DNA of 60,367 nt, from positions 1 through 60,367 of the forward strand of contig JAEUQK010000038.1 of NCBI GenBank assembly GCA_016789265.1, read 5' to 3'. The notes beneath the pieces are model-generated. The model had not been told where the DNA came from. It searched no databases and saw only the letters and a program-made list of their open reading frames with translations. Position 1 is the stretch's first letter; every line of letters starts with the position of its first letter. Shown in pieces: positions 25,558 to 34,072 of this stretch. The stretch is from Blastocatellia bacterium. GTDB taxonomy: Bacteria > Acidobacteriota > Blastocatellia > Pyrinomonadales > Pyrinomonadaceae. The translations under genes were made by a program, and so were the position numbers.

Positions 25558-26321
25558 TTTGTTTTTTCGTCTTTCTCAATTTTACCGTCGCGAATCGTGA
25601 TTATCCGATGTGCGCGCTCCGCAATGTCGTGCTCATGGGTAACCAGGATGATAGTATTTCCTTCCTGATGCAGTTTTTCAAACAATTCCATGATCTCGTA
25701 GCTTGTTTTAGTGTCGAGAGCACCGGTCGGTTCATCAGCAAGAAGAATTGAAGGATGATTTACCAGGGCACGGGCGATCGCAACACGCTGACGCTGACCG
25801 CCGGAGAGTTCGTTTGGTTTATGGCCAACTCGGTCACCTAGTTCAACCGACTCCAGGGCCTGCATAGCTTTTTCATGCCTTTCAGCTGCTCGCATTCCCG
25901 CATAGATCAACGGTAGCTCCACGTTGTGCAAAGCTGTGGCCCTTGCAAGCAGGTTGAAGGTCTGAAATACAAAACCGATCTCCTTGTTGCGGATCCGAGC
26001 GAGTTCGTCGTCCGTCATGTCCGATACGAGATTTCCGTTGATCCAGTAATTACCTTTAGAGGGTGAATCCAGACATCCGATCAGGTTCATTAACGTTGAT
26101 TTTCCGGAACCTGACGGACCGATTATGGCAAGATATTCGCCCTTTTCAACCTGAAACGAGACATCCCGCAATGCATGAAGCTGCTCCACACCCATCTGAT
26201 ATGTTTTCCAGATGTTCTCCATCGAGATCAGTGTTCGTGGAGCTTGGTTTGATCGTGGTTGTCCTTCGGACTCTTCGTTTTCCATGAACCGGTACATTTG
26301 GTCGGACTTTGTATCGTACAT
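25554..26321 (-). CDS. ABC transporter ATP-binding protein (MacB/LolD type)
   Basis: 255 residues. GAGGTAG just before the ATG supports this start, which adds about 33 polar residues (including [10 protein letters not shown]) before the domain beginning [11 protein letters not shown]. Walker A is GPSGSGKST, the Q-loop [15 protein letters not shown], the signature [15 protein letters not shown], Walker [16 protein letters not shown], and the H-loop [11 protein letters not shown]: the MacB/LolD/FtsE branch. It would energise the two stand-alone MacB-like permeases downstream. It lies 26 bases after the adaptor gene. Confidence 0.94.
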   Translation of the reverse strand: MYDTKSDQMYRFMENEESEGQPRSNQAPRTLISMENIWKTYQMGVEQLHALRDVSFQVEKGEYLAIIGPSGSGKSTLMNLIGCLDSPSKGNYWINGNLVSDMTDDELARIRNKEIGFVFQTFNLLARATALHNVELPLIYAGMRAAERHEKAMQALESVELGDRVGHKPNELSGGQRQRVAIARALVNHPSILLADEPTGALDTKTSYEIMELFEKLHQEGNTIILVTHEHDIAERAHRIITIRDGKIEKDEKTK

Positions 26322-26347
26322 AATCTACCTCATTCGGGGTCCCATCA

Positions 26348-27886
26348 CTAGGTACCGGACTTGCCCTCTTCCTTTTTCTCTGCTTTCTTTACCAATGTAT
26401 CGTCCTTCAATGTGTTTAGGATCTTACTCGGCCCGACGATCACTTCCTGACCTTCTGATAGGCCAGAGATGATCTGGATATCCGATTCTCCGGTAATACC
26501 CGTTTCGACCGCGACAAATTTTGCCTTATTGCCATCAAGAACGTAAACGCCCTTTTGTGCCTTTGGTTTGTCGGCAGGTACTGCGGCATTCGGCGATGAT
26601 TCAGGAGAAGGCGATCCCTCGGGCTTCTTCTCAACAATAGCCTGTAGCGGAACGGCAATGACGTTATTCTCAGTTTTCGTAGTAATTGTCGCCGTGGCGC
26701 TCATACCCGGCCGCAAGCTGCCCTGCATCTCCGGCGAAAGATTCATAAGGCGGATAACTACACGAAACTCCTTTGCTTCCTGAACGTTGATGTTGGTCGA
26801 AAGGCCCCCACTGGTTTGGGATTTACCCACTGCCAAGGGAGTTTTCTGAAGGACTTCTCCCTCAAGTTCCGTATCGCCAAATGCATCGACCTTGATCTTT
26901 GCCTTTTGGCCTACAGCGACCTTGTCGATCTCAGTTTCGTCAACCTTGACTTCCACATTGATCTCGGACATGTCGGCAATGGTAAGAAGCGCAGTGGTCG
27001 ACAGGCCGGCAACCGCAAACGTACCGACCTTGGACGGTATCTCCGCGATCACTCCGTTGATCGGTGCGATCACAACTGTCTTGTCGCGCTGGCTTTTCGA
27101 ACCGCGAAGCACGGCGGCCTGTTGGTCGGCACGGGATTGGCTCGAACTGACGCTTATGTTTGCCGCATCGACTGCTCTTCGAGCATCTTTCACTGCAACT
27201 TGCTGTTGTGCCAACCTAGCTTGAGAATCTTTTACCGCGATCTTTTGTGACTCAAGACGGGCCTTCGCCGTTTCGATCGCAACACGAGCATTTTCGACCC
27301 TGTCTTTAGCCGAATCAAAATCAAGTCTCGAAATCACGCCGCTTTCCAAAAGCTGTTCATTGCGCTTCAACTCTCGATTCGCAGCGTTCAATTCTACCTG
27401 AGCGCGATCGACTTCTGTCTGCGAGGTGATGACACCCTGTCGGGCCGAATCAACTGAAACCTGGGCCTGATTCAGCGACTGCTGTGCCTGAGCAAGGTTA
27501 TTCTGAGCGGCGGTCACTTGTGACTGTGACGACCGCACTTCGTCTTGCGCCGACTGATAGGCCGCGAACTGTGCGTCGGTACTCGATTCGAATTGATTTG
27601 GATCGAGGCGGACGAGGACTTCACCCTTTTGGACCAGATCACCTTCTTTTTTTGTGATCTCCTCGATCTTACCTTGAACTTCGCTCGTGAGGTTCATGAA
27701 CTGAACCGGCCTTACCTCACCCGAAGATGTTACAGTCGAGCGCAATTCAGGCCTCGTCTGTATTTTTACGACATTAACTTCAGGGGTGTCTTTTCTGGTC
27801 GCAAATATGCTCGCAACAACTATTATCAACAACAGAACACCGACAGAACTGCCAATGATGATCTTTTTCTTTCGGCTTAGAGCCAT
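26348..27886 (-). CDS. Periplasmic adaptor subunit (HlyD/MacA family)
   Basis: 512 residues. An N-terminal membrane anchor (IIIGSSVGVLLLIIVVASIF), a biotinyl-lipoyl half-site (VRPVQFMNLTSEVQGKIEEI), a long coiled-coil hairpin (about 95-260) very rich in Gln, Ala, Ser and Val (repeats such as QNNLAQAQQSLNQAQ), the second lipoyl half (VVIAPINGVIAEIPSKVGTF), a beta-barrel domain, and a membrane-proximal domain ending in a Lys/Glu-rich tail. The hairpin is long for MacA, which suggests a deep periplasmic reach to an outer-membrane channel. No TolC-like gene is in the window. First gene of the operon. Confidence 0.92.
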   Translation of the reverse strand: MALSRKKKIIIGSSVGVLLLIIVVASIFATRKDTPEVNVVKIQTRPELRSTVTSSGEVRPVQFMNLTSEVQGKIEEITKKEGDLVQKGEVLVRLDPNQFESSTDAQFAAYQSAQDEVRSSQSQVTAAQNNLAQAQQSLNQAQVSVDSARQGVITSQTEVDRAQVELNAANRELKRNEQLLESGVISRLDFDSAKDRVENARVAIETAKARLESQKIAVKDSQARLAQQQVAVKDARRAVDAANISVSSSQSRADQQAAVLRGSKSQRDKTVVIAPINGVIAEIPSKVGTFAVAGLSTTALLTIADMSEINVEVKVDETEIDKVAVGQKAKIKVDAFGDTELEGEVLQKTPLAVGKSQTSGGLSTNINVQEAKEFRVVIRLMNLSPEMQGSLRPGMSATATITTKTENNVIAVPLQAIVEKKPEGSPSPESSPNAAVPADKPKAQKGVYVLDGNKAKFVAVETGITGESDIQIISGLSEGQEVIVGPSKILNTLKDDTLVKKAEKKEEGKSGT

Positions 27887-28140
27887 GGTCTAAATGCCCT
27901 CGCTAACTGGATTTAAATGAAAACAAACAATTTATCGCAAAATTGAACTGCAATTTCCGTCAAGCAGTTCGTACGTTTCGAACATAGAGTTTGTTTCAAG
28001 AAACTGGCCATTTGAAAGGTAATTTATTTGGACACAAAATGGGAACTTATCTAGCTCTTCTACTACCCCAACCGTTGATTTTGGTGTATAACTATACTGT
28101 TTTGCATATATAGGAAATCCGTATTCGCCAGTAACTTATA

Positions 28141-28716
28141 ATGAAGCATTGCCAGCAATGTGGGACAACTAACCGCGAAACAGCGCAGTTTTGCGAAGAA
28201 TGCGGCTCGAAATTCGAGTCCATAAAGTTGGAGTCTCCCAGTCCGTTGTCAGTTTCCAGGCCCGTGAGCAGCCCTAGTTTCAAGGCCAGTGCGATAACGT
28301 CGATCGGCATTCCTCCGATCGTAGAATCAAACGGTAAAGCGATGGACGAGGCTTCGTCCATGACAGAACCGGCGGCGAAAGGTATCCACGCGGTGCTCGT
28401 AATAGAACGTGGCGGTGGGTCAAACACCGAGTTTGAGCTGTCAGCGGAAGAGTCTCAGATCGGAAGATGGGATGCTGACAATGGGATCTTCCCCGATGTC
28501 GATCTTGATGCATATGACTTGGATGCAAAGGTTTCGAGACGTCATGCGAGGATAATTTTTCGAAATTCCGTCCATATGGTCGAGGATCTTGGTTCGACTA
28601 ACGGCACATTCGTCAATCGTGGACGCAGGCTTTTGCCTGGGAGCCCCCAAGTTCTCAATGACGGGGACGAGATAATAGTTGGGAAGACGTTTCTAAGATT
28701 CCGTGTAAAGCATTAG
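28141..28716 (+). CDS. Zinc-ribbon and FHA domain protein
   Basis: 191 residues. The start MKHCQQCGTTNRETAQFCEECG is a two-CxxC zinc ribbon. A Ser/Pro-rich linker follows, then an FHA domain (about 80-190) with IGRWDADNGIFPDVDL, SRRHARI and DLGSTNGTFVN, which carry the phosphothreonine-binding Arg, Ser-Arg-Arg-His and Asn positions. No ribosome site is obvious ahead of the ATG, so leaderless or weak initiation is possible. It is the first gene of a plus-strand signalling group and probably binds phosphothreonine made by the kinase downstream. Confidence 0.9.
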   Translation: MKHCQQCGTTNRETAQFCEECGSKFESIKLESPSPLSVSRPVSSPSFKASAITSIGIPPIVESNGKAMDEASSMTEPAAKGIHAVLVIERGGGSNTEFELSAEESQIGRWDADNGIFPDVDLDAYDLDAKVSRRHARIIFRNSVHMVEDLGSTNGTFVNRGRRLLPGSPQVLNDGDEIIVGKTFLRFRVKH

Positions 28717-28743
28717 TTTGTTAGATATACCAACGATCAAAAA

Positions 28744-31161
28744 ATGAGCCTTTGCCAAGAATGTGGATCTGAGATCTCGAACTCGGATGTATTTTGCCCG
28801 TTTTGCGGCATCAGCATCGTGCGCTCTGCGCCCCCAGAACCGGTTGCGGACGAATCGATGGAAAGTACGATCGTAATCACGCCCGCACAGGCGGCGGATC
28901 TGAAGCAAGCGGCTGCCGCGGACGCCACAACAAATACGGTCGATGCTCCTCAAGATGCCGAGTCTGCTCCACCCATTTTTTCACGAACGGCGCCTACGCT
29001 TGAAGATATTCCGACCCCGATGGTCCTCTCAACAGGATTTGCACGTCCGACAGACCCTAACGTCTCAGTGGATTCTTCATCTCATAAGGTGGACGAGATC
29101 TCTGAGCCCTTTCGGATCGAAACTGGCTTCAATGCCGCTGAGGTATCGCTCTCGGATGTTGACGAACATCGCCAACCTGAGTTGGTCGAAATCTCAGATA
29201 GCGTTGCGCTCGAACATGAAACGGATCAAGGGGAAACCATTGAAATACCTGAACGTGTTTCTCCCGATGATAGCGAAGAGGTTCTGAGATCCGAACCGAA
29301 TACTAACGTTGGATCAGATATTGTCAATTCAATATGGTCCGAAGAAACCGTAGATGAGGTTCCTTCAGAACCGCTGGTACCAACGATCAATTCGTCCGAA
29401 GATTTGGAACAAGAAATCAAGGTTGATCGATCAGCAAGCGAGGACGATCTGCCAATTGACGCGGTCCCGGAGCTGAAGGAGTCCGGGCCGCAAGAGTCTG
29501 TTTCCGAAACTCCAATCGCGATATCAAAACCGCTGGAACAGCTTGAAGAAACACCGGTGACTCCCTCAATGTTTGACTCGGTACGTATTATGGAAGGCGG
29601 TATCACGCCTTCTTCGGCCAATGCAGATAATATCGACACTATTATTCCGGGCCGAGAGATGTTCGTTGGCATCAACCCCAAGCCAGCAGAACCGGAACCG
29701 ACTGAATCGAAGGCAACTCCTTCGCCGGTCGTCGTAACTGAACATGGTATTGGTACTTCAGATACTGACGGACGCCGATCAGCAAAACTGAAACCACTTC
29801 CGGAAGGTACTTTATTGAACGGTCGATATGAGATCGTCAGAAAGATCGGCGGGGGCGGAATGGGAGCCGTCTATCTGGCAAGCGATAATAACCTCGGGGG
29901 TGTTCTTCGGGCCGTGAAGGAAATGGTTCAGGCTCATATTGAGGAAGACCAACAGGAAAAAGCGATCAATGATTTTAAGCGCGAGTCGATGATCCTCTCA
30001 ACACTCGACCATCCGTCCATCCCGACCATCTACGACTATTTCTATGACGGTGACGAGGGAAGGTTTTACCTCGTCATGAAATATATTTCCGGGGGCGACC
30101 TGTCTTCAAAACTGAGGGCTGCTCCGGAAGGAAAGATCGAGGAGTTGACGGTCACCGAATGGGCGATCCAAATAACGGACGTACTAAATTATCTCCATAA
30201 TCAGCCATCGACGATCGTTTATCGGGACCTAAAGCCGTCTAACGTAATGCTAGATGGGAATTCGAGCCGCGTGATGCTTATTGATTTCGGGATAGCCAGG
30301 AACATAAATCAAAAAGAGGAGAAAGGTGTCACGGCTGTGGGGACAATGGGATATGCACCGCCCGAATTATTCAGCGGAAACGTTGAACCAAGATCTGATA
30401 TCTACAGTTTGGGCTCGACGATGTTCCATTTGCTTACTGGGGCCGATCCGCAGAGCAACCCTCTACTCATTTTCGACTTTCAAAAGAACCCGCGTCCGAG
30501 GCAGATCAATTCTCGACTGTCAGACCAAATGGAAAGGATACTGATGCGCGCGGTTGAGTATAATGCTGAAGCTCGATTTGGTTCTGCCGCTGAAATGAAG
30601 GCAGTTCTAGAAGAGCACCTTGCTAAGCTTCGAACCGGTTCTGTTACGTATGGCGTCGGCGAGGCCCCCGTATCGGTCAGCCTTGCAAATCAATCTGTGT
30701 TTTGCGGTTTTTGCGGTCAGAGGATCGTGGCGACAGATCTGTTTTGTGCTTTCTGCGGTGCGAAACAGCCGATAGCACAACAAGGCGTCCATTCTGAGAT
30801 CTATCAGAAGTCAATGCCTACAGCACGTCTCGTCGTTGAGGGGACCTCAGAACTTTCCGCGCCGATCTATGCACTGCAAAAAGACGAAAACCTTATCGGC
30901 AGGCGTGACCCGATGTCCAACATATTTCCAGAAGTGGATCTTTCTAAATTCGATCCTCAAACAAAGATCTCTCGTCGACACGCCAAGATCTGGCGGGACG
31001 GAACGTCTTTCATGTTGGAAGACCTAGGTTCTTCAAATGGAACTATCGTTGAAGGCGCGGCCTCGAATGGACTCAAACTTGCCGCGCATCAGCCCTTCAG
31101 ACTTTCTAGCGGAGACAGAATAAAGATCGGTGACACGAGGCTTCATTTCGTGATCGGTTAG
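28744..31161 (+). CDS. Ser/Thr protein kinase with two zinc ribbons and C-terminal FHA domain
   Basis: 805 residues. N-terminal zinc ribbon (CQECGSEISNSDVFCPFCG), an acidic disordered stretch to about residue 350, a protein kinase domain (about 360-630), a second zinc ribbon (CGFCG, CAFCG, near 655-675), and an FHA domain (about 700-805; SRRHAKI, DLGSSNGTIVEG). Kinase motifs: glycine loop IGGGGMGAVYLA, AVKEM Lys, DFG at Asp514. The catalytic loop reads VYRDLKPSN, so Tyr493 replaces the His of HRD while the catalytic Asp495 is kept. There is no membrane helix. The built-in FHA may bind its own phosphorylated linker. Confidence 0.93.
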   Translation: MSLCQECGSEISNSDVFCPFCGISIVRSAPPEPVADESMESTIVITPAQAADLKQAAAADATTNTVDAPQDAESAPPIFSRTAPTLEDIPTPMVLSTGFARPTDPNVSVDSSSHKVDEISEPFRIETGFNAAEVSLSDVDEHRQPELVEISDSVALEHETDQGETIEIPERVSPDDSEEVLRSEPNTNVGSDIVNSIWSEETVDEVPSEPLVPTINSSEDLEQEIKVDRSASEDDLPIDAVPELKESGPQESVSETPIAISKPLEQLEETPVTPSMFDSVRIMEGGITPSSANADNIDTIIPGREMFVGINPKPAEPEPTESKATPSPVVVTEHGIGTSDTDGRRSAKLKPLPEGTLLNGRYEIVRKIGGGGMGAVYLASDNNLGGVLRAVKEMVQAHIEEDQQEKAINDFKRESMILSTLDHPSIPTIYDYFYDGDEGRFYLVMKYISGGDLSSKLRAAPEGKIEELTVTEWAIQITDVLNYLHNQPSTIVYRDLKPSNVMLDGNSSRVMLIDFGIARNINQKEEKGVTAVGTMGYAPPELFSGNVEPRSDIYSLGSTMFHLLTGADPQSNPLLIFDFQKNPRPRQINSRLSDQMERILMRAVEYNAEARFGSAAEMKAVLEEHLAKLRTGSVTYGVGEAPVSVSLANQSVFCGFCGQRIVATDLFCAFCGAKQPIAQQGVHSEIYQKSMPTARLVVEGTSELSAPIYALQKDENLIGRRDPMSNIFPEVDLSKFDPQTKISRRHAKIWRDGTSFMLEDLGSSNGTIVEGAASNGLKLAAHQPFRLSSGDRIKIGDTRLHFVIG

Positions 31162-31170
31162 CGTGTTGTT

Positions 31171-31683
31171 ATGGCTTCAAGTATGACCGGCGCCGATCTG
31201 AAAAAGGCTGACGTGAGTGAAGAGGTTGTCGTAGGATTCGATCCGGTTCTTTTGAGCGCACCTTTTTTCCTGCGATGTGGGGCCGCGTTGATAGATTATC
31301 TACTTTTCTTGATGGTCCCTGCTCTCGGCCTGTTGATCTCCCGCATACTTGGAAATGACGGATCGCATCTGATCCATAGTGATATAAACAATATCGCGTG
31401 GCTCGCCGCTTTCCTGGTCGGGTTGTGTAATTTTGTCCTTCTTCCGATCGTCAGCGGTCAGAGCTTAGGGAAGATGATCACCGGATTGCGAATCGTTTCC
31501 ACGACTGGAACCTCGATCGGGATCGGTTCGCTAGTATTTCGGCAAACGATTGGCTACGTGCTCACTTTGCTTACAGGCGGCCTGGGATTCGTTTTGTCCG
31601 TGTTCAGTTCAAAAGGGCGGTCCCTTCATGACTTGATCTCCGGTTCAATAGTTGTTTTCGGGGACTCTCGTAAACATACTTAG
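31171..31683 (+). CDS. RDD family membrane protein
   Basis: 170 residues. The RDD signature is present: FFLRCGAALIDYLLFLMVPAL (Arg...Asp) with the second Asp in a later LHDLISGSIVV. Three to four membrane helices, including IGYVLTLLTGGLGFVLSVFS, and the SGQSLGKMITGLRIV loop are typical. It lies 9 bases after the kinase stop. RDD proteins are of mixed or unknown function; position suggests a membrane partner or target of the kinase module, which is inference. Confidence 0.88.
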   Translation: MASSMTGADLKKADVSEEVVVGFDPVLLSAPFFLRCGAALIDYLLFLMVPALGLLISRILGNDGSHLIHSDINNIAWLAAFLVGLCNFVLLPIVSGQSLGKMITGLRIVSTTGTSIGIGSLVFRQTIGYVLTLLTGGLGFVLSVFSSKGRSLHDLISGSIVVFGDSRKHT

Positions 31684-31689
31684 TGAGTT

Positions 31690-33345
31690 ATGGCTCAGAT
31701 CATTTTCAAAAATGCGAGTGGAATTCCAGAACACGTCCAGCTTTCGAGACTGAGGACTACGATCGGCCGATCAGCCCGAAGCGACGTCTGTATCCCGGAC
31801 GCATTTGCGTCTCGTCTCCATGCGGAGATCCGTCAGGAAGGCGATTCATTCTGGTTGCAGGATCTTGGTTCGGCCAACGGAACTCGATATAACGGCGTAG
31901 TAGTCAAAATGCCGGTCCCGCTTTCGAGTGGAGGCGAGATACAGATCGGCGAGACCCGCATCGTTTTTGACGATGAGAGATCTAAGCTCTCGATGGGCTC
32001 TACGTTAATAACAGATTCCACCGAGGCTCTGGACCCCTCTAAGACGATTGCCTTCAACCATCGAAAGTCTTCTACGACCGAATTTCTGAGCGGGCAGTTT
32101 TCAACCAGAACCGATCTGCTTCAATTGATCAGTAAGGTTGGTGTTGCTCTTCTCTCTGCACGCGGGCTTGACGAAACACTGGATCAGGTTGCGAGCTTGG
32201 TGTTTGAATCGGTTCCGGCGGAACGGGTCATAATCATGTTGAGAGACGATGATGGCACCGATAACATGCAGATAAAGGTGGCCAGGACACGTGGGAAGTT
32301 GGAGCCGATAGACGAGGTTCGTATAAGCAGGACCGTGATGGAAGAGGTTCTTAAGAACGGTCAATCGGTGTTAACTGCTGACGCGCAGCACGATCCAAAA
32401 TATTTCAGCCAAACGATGGCGCTGCAAGGTATCCGTTCCGTTTTGGCGGTACCACTGAGCGTCGATGAAAGAACGATCTTCGGCTTGGTCTATGCTGATT
32501 CTCCCACGTACGAGGCAACTTTTACCGAGGAACACCTAAATATCCTCACGACCCTCGCTTCAGTAGCGTCGATTCGGGTTGAAAATGCGTCTTTGATGGA
32601 CGCTCGGCTTGAACGGGAGCGGATGGAACGGGAACTTGAGCTCGCTACCGAGATACAGCAACGCTTTCAACCGTCTGCGCCGCCGATAGTCGAGGGTTAC
32701 CAATTTCAAGGTATTTCATTCTCGTGTTACGAGATCGGCGGAGATTATTACGACTTTGTCCCCCGGCACGATGGCAAGATGCTGATCGCTCTCGGAGACG
32801 TTTCAGGAAAAGGAACTGCCGCGGCATTGTTGATGTCGAGCTTGCATGCCGCTATCCATGCTCAAGTATCTGCTAAGACCGAATTAGGTCTGGCGATCTC
32901 ATCGGTCAACCATTACCTTGCGGAGAATACGCCCGCAAACCGGTTTGTGACGCTTTTTGCAACTGAATTGAATCCTGAGACCGGACATCTTCGATACATC
33001 AACGCCGGGCATAATCCCCCATTGATCGGTCGGGCCGATGGCACCGTTATCCAACTTTCTTCGGGCGGCTTTCCGCTAGGCATAATTTCCGGTGCAGAAT
33101 TCGAGATCGGGGAGATCACATTGGAATCAGGGGACGTATTGGTGATCTACTCGGACGGAGTGTCGGAGGCAAATAACCTTGCTGGTGAAGAATTCGGAAT
33201 GGATCGGTTAATTAACGTTGTAAAGGGCAACCTAAAGGCATCAGCATCTGGCCTGAGGGACAAGGTCGAGTCCGCATTATCTTCGTTCACTCAAACGGCG
33301 CCTGCGAATGACGATATTACGCTTGTGATCGTCAAAAGAATTTAA
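31690..33345 (+). CDS. FHA-GAF-SpoIIE type PP2C phosphatase
   Basis: 551 residues. FHA domain (about 1-100; IGRSARSDVCIPD, SRLHAEI, DLGSANGTRYN), GAF domain (about 140-300; ADAQHDPKYFSQ, VLAVPLSVDERTIFGLVYAD), a coiled linker (LERERMERELELATEIQQRF) and a SpoIIE/RsbU-type PP2C phosphatase (about 325-551) with SCYEIGGDYYDF, LALGDVSGKGTAAALLM-like block (ALGDVSGKGTAAAL), NAGHNPPL and the end PANDDITLVIVKR. The metal-binding Asp residues are in place. It probably removes Ser/Thr phosphates from signalling proteins, balancing the kinase at 28744, and its FHA domain would let it dock on phosphothreonine. Confidence 0.93.
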   Translation: MAQIIFKNASGIPEHVQLSRLRTTIGRSARSDVCIPDAFASRLHAEIRQEGDSFWLQDLGSANGTRYNGVVVKMPVPLSSGGEIQIGETRIVFDDERSKLSMGSTLITDSTEALDPSKTIAFNHRKSSTTEFLSGQFSTRTDLLQLISKVGVALLSARGLDETLDQVASLVFESVPAERVIIMLRDDDGTDNMQIKVARTRGKLEPIDEVRISRTVMEEVLKNGQSVLTADAQHDPKYFSQTMALQGIRSVLAVPLSVDERTIFGLVYADSPTYEATFTEEHLNILTTLASVASIRVENASLMDARLERERMERELELATEIQQRFQPSAPPIVEGYQFQGISFSCYEIGGDYYDFVPRHDGKMLIALGDVSGKGTAAALLMSSLHAAIHAQVSAKTELGLAISSVNHYLAENTPANRFVTLFATELNPETGHLRYINAGHNPPLIGRADGTVIQLSSGGFPLGIISGAEFEIGEITLESGDVLVIYSDGVSEANNLAGEEFGMDRLINVVKGNLKASASGLRDKVESALSSFTQTAPANDDITLVIVKRI

Positions 33346-33914
33346 TTACCGGCTACCTGCGAATACAACCACGCTTTAGCCAGTTTCCAGTGTCGATTTA
33401 TTGTCGGCACACTCACTTCCATGACCTCGGCAGTCTCTTCTATCGATAAGCCGCCAAAATAACGCAACTCTACGATCCGGGCTTTGTCGGGATCGATTTT
33501 CGCGAGTTCCTCTAATGCCTCGTCCAATGCAAGGAGCTCGGCTGATTTGTCATTCGAGACGATCAGAATCTCCTCCTCGATAGGAAGTTTCTCTATCTCG
33601 CCACCGCGCTTGTTAGCTTGGTGCTTACGTGCGTGGTCCATAAGGATACGGCGCATCACTTGTGCCGCAATTCCGAAAAAATGTGCACGGTTCTGCCATT
33701 TGACGCGATTCTGATCGATCAGCTTCATGTACGCTTCATGAACGAGCGCAGTAGGCTGAAGGGTGTGATTCGAACGCTCCTTTCGGAGGTAGCTGCTGGC
33801 CAGCCTGCGCAGTTCGTCGTAAATGTGCGGGAGTATTTGATTAACGACCTCTCTGTTACCATCAGTCAATTCGATAAGCATCTGAGTGATCGAATCGGGT
33901 TGGTTAGCGCTCAT
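33342..33914 (-). CDS. ECF RNA polymerase sigma factor, acidobacterial type
   Basis: 190 residues from the ATG at 33914, chosen because AGGAGA lies just before it; an upstream ATG at 33980 has none. Region 2 (PHIYDELRRLASSYLRKERSN, LVHEAYMKLI, HFFGIAAQVMRRILMDHARK) and region 4 (DPDKARIVELRYFGGLSIEETAEVMEV with HWKLAKAWL) match the ECF group I recall as common in Acidobacteria and Planctomycetes next to Ser/Thr kinases. It is convergent with, and overlaps by 4 bases, the phosphatase gene. No anti-sigma factor is beside it, so activity may be controlled by phosphorylation, which is inference. Confidence 0.92.
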   Translation of the reverse strand: MSANQPDSITQMLIELTDGNREVVNQILPHIYDELRRLASSYLRKERSNHTLQPTALVHEAYMKLIDQNRVKWQNRAHFFGIAAQVMRRILMDHARKHQANKRGGEIEKLPIEEEILIVSNDKSAELLALDEALEELAKIDPDKARIVELRYFGGLSIEETAEVMEVSVPTINRHWKLAKAWLYSQVAGN

Positions 33915-34072
33915 ATTCTCCTGCAAATCGCTGAGTCTGCTGCGATTATATGGAAACTCACATCCGCTGGCAAACTGCACAACAATTGCTGATACGTTTG
34001 GTCCGAGGCTCTCGCGTATGAGAGTGACGGCGGGATGGAATCCCGATCACAATTCACATTCGGAGCTCAATA

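Noticed and set aside
29226..29681. 151-codon minus-strand open frame inside the zinc-ribbon kinase gene
   Set aside because: Lies opposite the acidic disordered linker; its Ser-rich composition is what antisense reading of Glu/Asp-rich DNA produces.
28141..33345. FHA/kinase/phosphatase genes as part of a type VI secretion locus
   Set aside because: No Tss, Hcp, VgrG or ClpV-like gene lies within the window, and the RDD and zinc-ribbon partners do not belong to that system.
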